A stretch of DNA of 16,816 bases from assembly GCA_041552055.1 (NCBI GenBank), contig JBFELO010000099.1:1-16816 (forward strand), written 5' to 3'. Positions 8,601-14,145 of the stretch are shown here, piece after piece. The notes beneath the pieces were generated by a model that had not been told where the DNA came from, did no database searches, and saw only the letters and a program-made list of their open reading frames with translations. The position numbers were made by a program, and so were the translations under genes. Source of the DNA: JBFELO01 sp041552055 (GTDB lineage: Bacteria > Acidobacteriota > Thermoanaerobaculia > Thermoanaerobaculales > Sulfomarinibacteraceae). The number at the start of each line of letters is the position of its first letter. Within the stretch, counting starts at the first letter, position 1.

Positions 8601-8870
8601 GCGGCGTACACCGCACTCGGCATCGGCGAGACCGTGGGCATGCAGGTGCCGGGCACCTGCACCTCGGTGTGGTGGGAAACGCTCCAGGACCGGTCGCTCT
8701 ACTTTGGCATTCCCCAAATCGGTCATGTCGACGTGGCCGGCGAGATGACCGAGAACAAGCACCTGGATCCAGACCACGTGATCGACAACGATCCGGCACT
8801 CGAAGCCGCCGGTCGCGACCAACAGCTGGAGAAAGCGGTGGAGGTGTTGCTGACGAAGATCGATGGCTGA
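5616..8870 (+). CDS. Exported Tricorn-like protease (PD40 propeller, PDZ, S41 peptidase)
   Basis: A 1084-residue protein from the GTG at 5616. A signal peptide (TKTL, a hydrophobic run, then GGAAAES) suggests a periplasmic enzyme. Residues about 28-560 form PD40 blades (SPDGSQIAFAS, SPDGRSLVYAAE and others). A very acidic linker follows at about 567-605 (EKKEKETDDEGG ... DEHGDDG), then a second propeller-like part and a helical core domain. A PDZ domain lies at about 802-865 and the S41 catalytic domain at about 890-1084. Known Tricorn catalytic residues can be placed by motif: S771-H772 (NASH), nucleophile S989 followed by D990 (NYSD), E1046 (TENK) and the oxyanion region FNGGG. All appear intact, so an active peptidase processing short peptides is expected. 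Length fits the family (about 1050-1150). The gene is convergent with the sigma operon and is followed by a hairpin. Confidence 0.93.
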   Translation: MTKTLSSAVLTGALAVLAVTGGAAAESALWLRYPAISPNGHTIVFSYRGDLYRVSSSGGEATPLTLHEAHDTRPVWSPDGSQIAFASDRYGNFDVYVISAKGGQATRLTFHSADDTPFSFTPDGGAVLFGSTRLDSYTSVGFPTGAQPELYRVSTEGGMPRQVLSTPAEYAVLDSTGQRLAYSDRKGFEDEWRKHDDSSFARDLWLFDVVDGSHTRLTEPGADDRQPVWSPDERSLFYLSERSGTFNVWQLMVDDPGEASQLTMHDTHPVRFLSASQGGGLCYTWDGRIWLRPANSGESRPIDVTVATDARHNEIRWIDVAREITEFDLSPDGEEIAFIARGEVFVTSTDHDATRRVTDTPEQERSVSFSPDGRSLVYAAERNGSWNLYRTDLTDDDEPSFFNATALEEKPILEVEAETFQPRFSPDGSEVAYLEQRTELKVVDLLTGRSRSVMPGDRSFSYVDGDQWYDWSPDGRWFLVQYFPAGKWGDEEIGLVPASGEGEFVNITRSGYWDIAPRWAMKGEMMVWRSDRHGSRKQAGWPAQYDVYGSFFTREAWDRFRMTEAEFEQHEKKEKETDDEGGAADDEHGDDGIKLPDPVDLDLDRLEDRTVRLSLHSSELADARITPDGEQLLYLAKFEKGYDLWLYEHRKNEVKLLAKLNAEDADGLQLDKDGTNAFVLADRSIKVVEVAGGKVTPVAVHAKMELDAAAERAYLFEHAWRQTREKFYDENLHGVDWEFFKTEYAKFLPHIDNNWDFAELISELQGELNASHLGSGHRPRREGADATASLGLLPDPEHAGDGIRILEVLEGGPVEQADTKVAAGVIIEAIDDVEISAGSNWYRLLNHKADTPVRLALLDPDTGTRWHETVKPITASAERRLLYTRWVRSRRAEVERLSGGRLGYAHIRGMSDGPYREIFDEVFGKHPGKEGLVLDTRFNGGGNLVEALTVFLSGDVYYRLAARGRDLTVEPRRRWTKPSVVVMNEGNYSDAHCFPAAYTALGIGETVGMQVPGTCTSVWWETLQDRSLYFGIPQIGHVDVAGEMTENKHLDPDHVIDNDPALEAAGRDQQLEKAVEVLLTKIDG

Positions 8871-8899
8871 ACCCAGGTTGCTTCCCGCACAAGGGGAAA

Positions 8900-8929
8900 C
8901 GCCAGGCACCCCGGGCGGGGCACCTGGCG
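8900..8929. terminator. Hairpin between convergent genes, candidate bidirectional terminator
   Basis: CGCCAGG (8900-8906) pairs with CCTGGCG (8923-8929). Inside, CCCC pairs with GGGG around a GGGC loop, with a CA/CA internal mismatch. It lies 30 nt past the Tricorn stop on one side and 30 nt past the stop of the minus-strand operon on the other. The minus-strand exit is moderately T-rich (GTTTCCCCTTG); the plus-strand exit is not. Confidence 0.55.
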
Positions 8930-8958
8930 GTCTGATGCTGCAGCCTGACGGCGGAACG

Positions 8959-9624
8959 TTACCTCTCCTCGACGATCACCTTGCCCTTCACCGCGTCGCG
9001 CGACAGGTTGCCGGCACTGTGTTGTCGCAGGTCGCGCATCTTGATCTTGAGCATCACGCGGCCACCCCTGTCGTCGCTGCCGAGCAACGGTCGGCTGTCC
9101 AGGAATGCGACCACGGCCAACCACTGGTCATCCCCGAGTTCGGTCAGGGTCACCCCGTAGTCGACGATGGCGTCGGTCATCTCGGACTTGAACGCCGTGT
9201 ACTGCTCGGCTCGTTTCTCGGTGGACTTTTCGAGCCACTCATCCTCACGCCCCACCCGTTCCACACGACGCGGAGCGATGATGACGTGGCCCTCGTCATC
9301 CTCGCCGATCGGCGGCGGCGCCGGTGGCTCGGGCAACGCGAACAGGAACATCTCGGTGCCCAGGCTCGCCTCGAGCGTGAATAGCGCGCCGAACTCCTCC
9401 AGCGCGAGCCCGCGGGTCACACCGCGCGACGAGACCACCACATTCGGACTCTGAATCAGCACCTCGTCGAGGACCCGCTCCATCACCTTGACCTTGCGGT
9501 CGAGCCGGCTCGCGGTGTCGTCCGCGGCCGTGGCGCTGACCGCCAGCAGTCCGAGCGCCGCCACCATCAGCGCGGCGACAACCACGATTTTCCAAGTGCC
9601 AACATGAGTTTCACTGTGTGTCAT
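8959..9624 (-). CDS. Secreted protein of unknown function, third gene of the sigma/anti-sigma operon
   Basis: A 221-residue protein from the ATG at 9624, supported by GGAGGGG at 9638-9632. The N-terminus is a signal peptide: MTHSETHVGTWK, a hydrophobic stretch at about 13-31 and a likely cut after SATA. The mature part begins with a heptad-like helix (LDRKVKVMERVLDEVL). Next comes a segment VVVSSRGVTRGLALEEFGALF that resembles proteins I recall from sigma-factor operons of Acidobacteria-like genomes. After that lie a proline-rich loop (PEPPAPPPIG), a charged helix and a C-terminus rich in charged residues. No catalytic motif is evident. The start overlaps the anti-sigma stop by 14 nt, so the two are almost certainly translated from one message. 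A role as periplasmic partner or effector of the sigma switch is an inference. Confidence 0.85.
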   Translation of the reverse strand: MTHSETHVGTWKIVVVAALMVAALGLLAVSATAADDTASRLDRKVKVMERVLDEVLIQSPNVVVSSRGVTRGLALEEFGALFTLEASLGTEMFLFALPEPPAPPPIGEDDEGHVIIAPRRVERVGREDEWLEKSTEKRAEQYTAFKSEMTDAIVDYGVTLTELGDDQWLAVVAFLDSRPLLGSDDRGGRVMLKIKMRDLRQHSAGNLSRDAVKGKVIVEER

Positions 9625-10324
9625 TTCGATTCCCCTCCAATGCTGGATTCCACGACCCCTGGCCCACCCGCGCGGCGTCGGTGCCACCACGGAGCAGGGC
9701 CAGCTGGATCTGGCTCGTCAAACTGTCGTACTGGCGCTGCTGCTGCACCGCCAGGGCGTCGTACAAGGCCCGCGCGACCTCGGCCTGGGAGTTGACCTGT
9801 CGCCGTTCGAGCTCGTCGAGCCGCGCCGCGGTGGCGCCGATCAACGCGTCGGCGAGTGCCGCGAACTCGGCACGCGTGATGGTCTCCCGGCCCATCGGCA
9901 CGGCGGAACCGTCGACAGCCTGCGATGCCGCCAACGCCTCGCCCGCCGTGCCTCCGAACCGAACCAGCACGCCGTCCGGCGTCCTGTCCACCCGCAGCCC
10001 GGCCAGGATCAGGACCAGGAAGATCGATGCCGCGGCGGCGAATCCGGCCGCCGACGCGACCGCCCAGCGCCACAGAGGCACGACGTTGGCGGGCTCTTCC
10101 CTGGCCGGGCCCGGCGGCATCCGGAACGAGAACGAGGGCGCCTCGTCCTCCCGCGCGAGACGCTGCAGGCCCGCGCGCGCCTCGAGCAGCTCCTGCCAGT
10201 CCCGGCGAAGCTCTTCGTCCTCCTCCAACATCGCTTCGAACTCGCGCATCTCGTCGTCGGACAGCTCGCCGTACAGCGCGGCGACCATCGTGTCGCGCCA
10301 CGGATCGATCGATCGGTCGGTCAT
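9611..10324 (-). CDS. Single-pass membrane protein, likely anti-sigma factor
   Basis: A 237-residue protein from the ATG at 10324. GGAGG at 10338-10334 lies nine bases upstream, within the end of the sigma gene, and the ATGA overlap with the sigma stop implies translational coupling. The cytoplasmic part (about 1-84) starts with an acidic helix pair (LYGELSDDEMREFEAML ... EELRRDWQELL), the usual shape of an anti-sigma N-terminal domain. One membrane helix lies at about 88-110 (VASAAGFAAAASIFLVLILA). The external part has a Gly/Ala-rich spacer and a long predicted coiled coil (about 150-212: RAEFAALADALIG ... LERRQVNSQAEVARAL). It has no HxxxCxxC zinc motif and in fact no cysteine, so it is not a classic zinc anti-sigma. 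Function is inferred from position and topology. Confidence 0.8.
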   Translation of the reverse strand: MTDRSIDPWRDTMVAALYGELSDDEMREFEAMLEEDEELRRDWQELLEARAGLQRLAREDEAPSFSFRMPPGPAREEPANVVPLWRWAVASAAGFAAAASIFLVLILAGLRVDRTPDGVLVRFGGTAGEALAASQAVDGSAVPMGRETITRAEFAALADALIGATAARLDELERRQVNSQAEVARALYDALAVQQQRQYDSLTSQIQLALLRGGTDAARVGQGSWNPALEGNRNDTQ

Positions 10325-10998
10325 TGCACTGTTCCTCCGTCTGTCAGGTGGCTCGGGGTGATCCCGTACTCCGGCAGCATCTTGCGGAGTGCCTTGAGGC
10401 CGTAGAAGATTCGCGACCGGATCGTGGCCGCGGGAACCCCGGTCATGGTCGCGATCTCCCGCGCCGTGAACCCCTCGAACTCGCGCAGCACGATCGCGGA
10501 ACGTTGCTCGATCGGCAGCCGGGCGAGCACGCGGTGCAACACTGTGGAGAGGTTGTCGTGTTGCGCCTGGTCGAACGGGGTGGCGTCGCTCGACGGCGGC
10601 TCGTCGGCCAGCGCGTGGTCGAGCGCCAGCTCGCGAAGCACCCCTGACCTGCCGCGGTCGCGGCACAGGTTGAGCGCGATCGTGTGCAGCCAGGTCTTGA
10701 AGGCGGCAGGCTCGCGCAGCGACGGCAGCTTGACGAAGGCGCGAAGCAGCGCCTCCTGGCAGGCGTCCCTGGCGAGCTCGTCGTCACCCAGCACGCGGCG
10801 CAGAAAGCCGTACAGCGGTCCGTCCCAGCGCCCGGCCAGAACTCCGAACGCCTCCCGGTTCCCCTGCTGCGAGAGCGCTGCGAGCTGTGTGTCGGTCATC
10901 GTTTCCAACCCTTCGACCTCCGGCGAGAGCCTCTGCCTGCCCTCTGAGACGGATCGAAGGCGTCGAGTGTTGAACGCGGTGCGTGATTTCTCGCTCAT
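10321..10998 (-). CDS. ECF-type RNA polymerase sigma factor
   Basis: A sigma70-family regulator of 225 residues if started at the ATG at 10998. Region 2 is clear (LAGRWDGPLYGFLRRVLGD, then DACQEALLRAFVKLPSL and FKTWLHTIALNLCRDR). Region 4 has the helix-turn-helix pattern LPIEQRSAIVLREFEGF followed by AREIATMTGVPAATIRSRI. There is no region 1 or 3, as expected for an ECF factor. The ATG at 10899 (MTDTQLAALSQQ) is a serious alternative: it removes a 33-residue basic, unconserved-looking leader and begins at the usual place for the family. Neither start has a strong Shine-Dalgarno (GTGAGAG before 10998, TTGGAAAC before 10899). It is first in an operon with the overlapping anti-sigma gene and a secreted protein, and probably responds to an envelope signal. 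Confidence 0.92.
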   Translation of the reverse strand: MSEKSRTAFNTRRLRSVSEGRQRLSPEVEGLETMTDTQLAALSQQGNREAFGVLAGRWDGPLYGFLRRVLGDDELARDACQEALLRAFVKLPSLREPAAFKTWLHTIALNLCRDRGRSGVLRELALDHALADEPPSSDATPFDQAQHDNLSTVLHRVLARLPIEQRSAIVLREFEGFTAREIATMTGVPAATIRSRIFYGLKALRKMLPEYGITPSHLTDGGTVQ

Positions 10999-11024
10999 GG
11001 CTCTCACGCGATGATACCCCCCAC

Positions 11025-11036
11025 CCATCCGGATGG
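11025..11036. promoter_or_regulatory. Perfect 12-bp palindrome upstream of the sigma gene, possible operator
   Basis: CCATCCGGATGG is its own reverse complement and lies 27-38 bases before the ATG at 10998. It sits immediately upstream of a minus-strand TATCAT box (11016-11011), where a dimeric regulator could act. No family is recognisable. Confidence 0.3.
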
Positions 11037-11089
11037 CGGATGCCTGATGCCAGATACCAGATCCTCCGCCCGCCTACAGTTAACCCGCT

Positions 11090-11113
11090 CTTCGTCTTCG
11101 TCTTCGTCTTCAT
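11090..11113. repeat. Hexanucleotide tandem repeat (CTTCGT)
   Basis: Three exact copies of CTTCGT are followed by one variant, CTTCAT, and then CCTCGT. The run lies about 92-115 bases upstream of the sigma start, in the leader or promoter region. Such tracts can vary in copy number by slippage. Confidence 0.7.
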
Positions 11114-11252
11114 CCTCGTTACACTTCCCGCCGGACCACATTCGTCGCTGGTAGCTCGTCTCTGGTCGCTCGACCGCCCACCCGCCCGATGCTGCAGCCC
11201 CCGCCGGCCTCTCGTTCGGCCAGATCAACGGAGCTTCAACGCGCCCTCTCCC

Positions 11253-11366
11253 CAGCGCGCTCCCCGCGGGTGCCCCCGTTGACAATGTTGGTACCCAACG
11301 GGCGATGCCACACCGGTGATGGTGCCCCCAACATTGTCAAAGACGGCACGCCCGCAGGAGGCGCTG
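11253..11366. repeat. 114-bp imperfect palindrome with 39-nt arms, MITE-like or long-hairpin element
   Basis: Arms 11253-11291 and 11328-11366 are inverted copies. The inner 13 bases are perfect (TTGACAATGTTGG at 11279-11291, CCAACATTGTCAA at 11328-11340). The outer parts share CAGCGC, CTCC, GCGGG and TGCC with small indels, so about 33 of 39 positions can be aligned. The 36-nt centre contains the palindrome CACCGGTG (11312-11319), which can form its own stem. Because it lies between divergent genes it is not an ordinary terminator. It has no transposase and no clear target-site duplication. Confidence 0.6.
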
Positions 11367-11489
11367 TCTGCGGCTTGCCGCTCGCGTCGACCATCTGACA
11401 CCCAGCGCGGTCTCTGCACCGTGGTCGGCGCGCGGGGCATCGCCAGGAATCCCATCGCACCTGCTCTTCGGAGTGCCTCGCCATTCCAC

Positions 11490-11512
11490 AGCAATTCGCG
11501 AAACGAATTGCT
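11490..11512. promoter_or_regulatory. Perfect 9-bp hairpin/operator-like inverted repeat upstream of the GGT-like gene
   Basis: AGCAATTCG (11490-11498) and CGAATTGCT (11504-11512) are exact inverted copies around CGAAA. The repeat ends 42 bases before the ATG at 11555. It is AT-richer than its surroundings and not followed by a T-run, so an operator or a leader-RNA hairpin is more likely than a terminator. Confidence 0.45.
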
Positions 11513-11554
11513 TCTGGGTTAACCTGGGCGGCGACGACGGATTGCGGGGAACCA

Positions 11555-13255
11555 ATGACTCGACGCTTCGCCCTGATGCTTGGAGTCCTCATGTGCGCTC
11601 TCGTACCTTTCGGTGCCGATCGCCCCGAAGGCCGCCCGGACGCGACCAGGTCGGTCGCCTACGCCCGCAACGGCATGGTGGCGGCCGCCCACCCGGTGGC
11701 GGTCCAGATGGGCCTGGACATCCTCAAGCGCGGCGGCAGCGCGGTCGACGCGGCGATCGCCGTCAACGCCGCCCTCGCCTTCATGGAGCCTACCGCGTGC
11801 GGCCTCGGCGGCGACCTGTTCGCCATGGTGTGGGACCCGGCCGCCGGCGAGCTCACCGGACTCAACGGATCCGGTCGCTGTCCTGCCGGCCTCACGAGGG
11901 ACAAGGTCACGCCGGAGGTCAACGGCACGATCCCGCCGTTCTCGCCGTTCGCCTGGACCGTCCCCGGCTGTGTCGACGGCTGGTTCACGCTCCATGCCCG
12001 CTACGGCAAACTCCCCGTGGCCGAGCTGCTCGAGCCGGTGATCGCCGCAGCTCGCGCCGGCGTCCCGGTCCCGCAGGTGATCGCCGGTGCCTGGGCACGG
12101 GCGGCGGCGGAGGTCGGCGACAGGCCCGGTTTCGCGCAGGTTTTTCTGCCGGGCGGCCGACCGCCCGTCGAGGGCGAGCTCTTCGCCAACCCCGCCCTGG
12201 CCTGGACCCTCGAGCAGATCGCGACGGGCGGCCGAGCCGCCTACTACACTGGTGAGATCGCGAAGCGAATGGTCGCCTTTTCCGAGCGGCAGGGTGGGTT
12301 CTTCACCGCCGACGACCTGGCGAACCACACCAGCGAGTGGGTCGAGCCGATCTCCTCCACCTACCGCGGGGTCACCGTGTGGCAGCTGCCGCCCAACGGA
12401 CAGGGTCTGGCGGCGCTGCAGATGCTCAACATCCTGGAGAACTTCGACCTCGCCGCTCTCGGCCGCGACAGCACCGAATTCTGGCACCTGCTCATCGAGG
12501 CCAAGAAGCTGGCGTTCGCGGACCGCGCCCGCTACTACGCCGATCCGGCGTTCTCCGAGGTGCCGGTGAACGGTCTCCTCGACAAGGGATACGCCCGCCG
12601 CCGGGCCGCGCTGATCGATCGTTCGCGCGCCGCGCGCGACGTCGACCACGACGACCCCGGCCTCGAGTACGGTGACACGACCTTCCTCGTCACCGCCGAT
12701 GCGAACGGCATGATGGTGTCCCTCATCCAGTCCAACTACGACGGCTTCGGTTCCGGCTACGTCGTGCCCGAGCTCGGTTTCGGCATCCAAAACCGCGGCG
12801 CCCTGTTCAATCTGGACCCGGACCACCCCAACGCCCTCGAGCCGAGCAAGCGACCGTTCCACACCATCATCCCCGCGTTCGCCGGCGAGAAGGGCAGCCC
12901 GAACATCGCGTTCGGAGTCATGGGCGGCTCGATGCAGCCACAGGGCCACGCCCAGATCATCATCAACCTGGTGGACTTCGGAATGAACCTGCAGGAGGCC
13001 GGCGATGCCGCACGCGCCCGCCACCTCGGATCGTCTCAACCGACCGGCACCGCCATGGTTGACGGCGGGACCGTGGCGTTGGAGAGCGGAGTTCCTGCAG
13101 CGGTCCGCAGCGAGCTCGCCCGTCGTGGTCACGATCTGACGGATGGCAGGCGGGTCTCGTTCGGCGGCTACCATGCGATCCGCCGCGACCCGGAGACCGG
13201 CGTCTACGCCGGCGCCACCGAGTCGCGCAAGGACGGCGTCGCCGCGGGGTACTAG
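11555..13255 (+). CDS. Gamma-glutamyltranspeptidase-family Ntn hydrolase (YwrD-like proenzyme)
   Basis: A 566-residue proenzyme. The start region MTRRFALMLGVLMCALVPFG looks like a short signal peptide, so export is likely. Family motifs run in order: GGSAVDAAIAVNAALAFMEP, then CGLGGDLF; LNGSGR with R108 at the place of the glutamate-binding Arg; and the self-cleavage site YGDTTF, where T375 should become the N-terminal nucleophile of the small subunit. The MGGSMQPQGHAQ segment replaces the GSPGG loop of classical enzymes. This variant is seen in YwrD-like members, so the substrate may not be glutathione. Expected chemistry is hydrolysis or transfer of a gamma-glutamyl or similar acyl group. 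Total length is normal (about 530-580). A GCGGGGA sequence lies just before the ATG as a modest ribosome-binding site. The gene stands alone, divergent from the sigma operon. Confidence 0.92.
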   Translation: MTRRFALMLGVLMCALVPFGADRPEGRPDATRSVAYARNGMVAAAHPVAVQMGLDILKRGGSAVDAAIAVNAALAFMEPTACGLGGDLFAMVWDPAAGELTGLNGSGRCPAGLTRDKVTPEVNGTIPPFSPFAWTVPGCVDGWFTLHARYGKLPVAELLEPVIAAARAGVPVPQVIAGAWARAAAEVGDRPGFAQVFLPGGRPPVEGELFANPALAWTLEQIATGGRAAYYTGEIAKRMVAFSERQGGFFTADDLANHTSEWVEPISSTYRGVTVWQLPPNGQGLAALQMLNILENFDLAALGRDSTEFWHLLIEAKKLAFADRARYYADPAFSEVPVNGLLDKGYARRRAALIDRSRAARDVDHDDPGLEYGDTTFLVTADANGMMVSLIQSNYDGFGSGYVVPELGFGIQNRGALFNLDPDHPNALEPSKRPFHTIIPAFAGEKGSPNIAFGVMGGSMQPQGHAQIIINLVDFGMNLQEAGDAARARHLGSSQPTGTAMVDGGTVALESGVPAAVRSELARRGHDLTDGRRVSFGGYHAIRRDPETGVYAGATESRKDGVAAGY

Positions 13256-13644
13256 CACCGACGTTGTCTGTTGACTCGACTCCCGGGGGCTTGCCCCGGC
13301 TCCGTCTCAGTATCCGTGCCCGAATCGGCCTTAGAAACCGCGTAAGGGTCCAGATGTCGAGACGGGATTGCCGAGTGCAGTCATGTGGCCGCCCAGGTTC
13401 GTCCGGTCACACTGAACAGGCATGGTCCGGAGTATTCACGATCCGTCGATGGCGGCCGGAGTGTGTGCCCTCGGCGCCCGAGGAAAATCCTAGGAAGAAT
13501 CTAATCGAAACGGAGCAAAACCGTGACCACGTGCGCAACAGAATGGGCGAACATGCCAACGAGGGATAGAGGTTCTCTCACCCCTCACCTCTTACCGACG
13601 GCGGTGGCTTCGACCTCAGGGACGAGCGCCGCCGATTTCTTTCG
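13256..13644. other. Intergenic stretch without a recognisable gene
   Basis: These 389 bases lie between convergent genes. Apart from the hairpin at 13283-13299 I see no supported feature. One open frame of about 100 codons (13264-13569, plus) has Arg-rich, low-complexity composition, no ribosome-binding site and no family resemblance. The middle part (about 13480-13570) is clearly less GC-rich than the coding regions, as expected for non-coding DNA. No tRNA cloverleaf could be fitted. Confidence 0.55.
13283..13299 (+). terminator. GC-rich hairpin after the GGT-like gene, candidate terminator
   Basis: CCGGGG (13283-13288) pairs with CCCCGG (13294-13299) around GCTTG, 28 nt past the TAG at 13253-13255. 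No T-run follows (CTCCGTCTCAG), so intrinsic termination would be weak. Confidence 0.4.
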
Positions 13645-13845
13645 CTAGCGTTCGACCGGCTCGAGGTCGTCGGTCGGAGGCTCCCAGGCCCCGTCCTGCC
13701 AGACCGTCTGGTCGCCACCGAGGTCGTAGCCGCAGTTCGGACAGGTCGCGGTGGCCGCCGGGTCGACTGGAGGTCGCAGCCACTGGTCGAAGATCTCGCC
13801 GCACTTCGCGCACACCACCTCGACCTTCTCCGGAAGCGAGCTCAT
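13645..13845 (-). CDS. Small zinc-ribbon protein
   Basis: A 66-residue protein from the ATG at 13845, with a good ribosome-binding site (GGAAGGGGG at 13860-13852). Two CxxC knuckles are visible: C12-AK-C15 in VVCAKCGEIF and C35-PN-C38 in ATCPNCGYDL. These should bind one zinc ion in a rubredoxin-like or zinc-ribbon fold. The C-terminal third is acidic and Trp-containing (VWQDGAWEPPTDDLEP) and has no further motif. A longer in-frame start at 13914 is unlikely given this ribosome-binding site and the promoter-like sequence in between. It has its own predicted promoter and stands alone between the kinase and the convergent GGT-like gene. Zinc ribbons of this size may bind nucleic acid or protein; the role here is unknown. 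Confidence 0.8.
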   Translation of the reverse strand: MSSLPEKVEVVCAKCGEIFDQWLRPPVDPAATATCPNCGYDLGGDQTVWQDGAWEPPTDDLEPVER

Positions 13846-13891
13846 CGTGCACCCCCTTCCTCGGCTGATCCGTGGGCAGGTCTCTCCTTCA

Positions 13892-13920
13892 AATATAGGT
13901 TGGGACGCAGGCATTGGCAG
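13892..13920 (-). promoter_or_regulatory. Candidate sigma70-type promoter for the zinc-ribbon gene
   Basis: On the minus strand, CTGCCA (13920-13915, four of six to TTGACA) and TATATT (13897-13892, five of six to TATAAT) are spaced by exactly 17 nt. Initiation near 13885 gives a leader of about 40 nt with the GGAAGGGGG ribosome-binding site. The AT-rich AAATATAGG patch stands out in GC-rich DNA. Confidence 0.5.
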
Positions 13921-14003
13921 CCCTTTCCGATTCCGACAGTCCCGTCAAGACCGCACGCCCTCAACGCGACCTCGGGAGCGACATGCGGCCGCGGCCATGG
14001 GAA

Positions 14004-14115
14004 GGGCTTGAGGACGTGGCCGCCCGGCACCCATGCATCAGTGCCGGGCTGGGTTTGAGGGCCTGGAGACACCATTCCAGGATCAATTCCGTCATGCCCA
14101 CAGGACCTCAAGCCC
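14004..14115. repeat. Nested inverted repeats in the kinase/zinc-ribbon spacer (possible three-way-junction RNA)
   Basis: An outer stem of ten perfect pairs, GGGCTTGAGG (14004-14013) with CCTCAAGCCC (14106-14115), encloses two perfect hairpins. The first is GCCCGGCAC (14022-14030) with GTGCCGGGC (14041-14049), with loop CCATGCATCA. The second is CCTGGA (14062-14067) with TCCAGG (14076-14081). A second copy of the outer 5' arm, GGGTTTGAGG (14051-14060), could compete for the same 3' arm. No known RNA family is recognised. Confidence 0.45.
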
Positions 14116-14134
14116 ACAAGCCTTCTGGGTGGGC
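14112..14134 (-). terminator. Hairpin just past the second kinase gene, weak terminator candidate
   Basis: On the minus strand GCCCAC (14134-14129) pairs with GTGGGC (14117-14112), starting 11 nt after the kinase stop. The following bases are TTGAGGT, so the U-tract is poor. The 3' half overlaps the outer stem of the adjoining nested repeats, so the two foldings exclude each other. Confidence 0.35.
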
Positions 14135-14145
14135 GGGTAGGGGTA

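Larger units (their letters stand above)
10999..11554. other. Divergent intergenic region between the sigma operon and the GGT-like gene
   Basis: These 556 bases contain no convincing gene; short frames here have no ribosome-binding sites or family features. The region holds a 12-bp palindrome (11025-11036), a CTTCGT hexamer repeat (11090-11113), a 114-bp imperfect palindrome (11253-11366) and a 9-bp hairpin (11490-11512). A TATCAT box on the minus strand at 11016-11011 could be a -10 for the sigma operon, but no good -35 accompanies it. Confidence 0.6.

Noticed and set aside
11279..11284. TTGACA inside the palindrome arm as a -35 box
   Set aside because: No -10-like sequence is found 16-18 bases downstream on either strand; both arms contain it simply because they are inverted copies.
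11279..11340. Possible integron attC site (GTTGACA and AACATTGTCAA ends)
   Set aside because: The core positions do not fit GTTRRRY/RYYYAAC, there is no integrase or cassette array, and the flanking genes are ordinary chromosomal ones.
11519..13258. 579-codon open frame antisense to the GGT-like gene
   Set aside because: The sense frame has all GGT motifs including the self-cleavage Thr; the antisense protein is low-complexity and rich in Arg, Gly and Glu.
13264..13569. 101-codon open frame after the GGT-like gene
   Set aside because: No ribosome-binding site, no recognisable domain, Arg-rich composition, and it overlaps a hairpin; treated as non-coding.
14022..14049. Hammerhead ribozyme suggested by CTGATGC in the hairpin loop on the minus strand
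   Set aside because: The conserved CUGANGA and GAAA core elements are absent, so only a plain stem-loop is supported.
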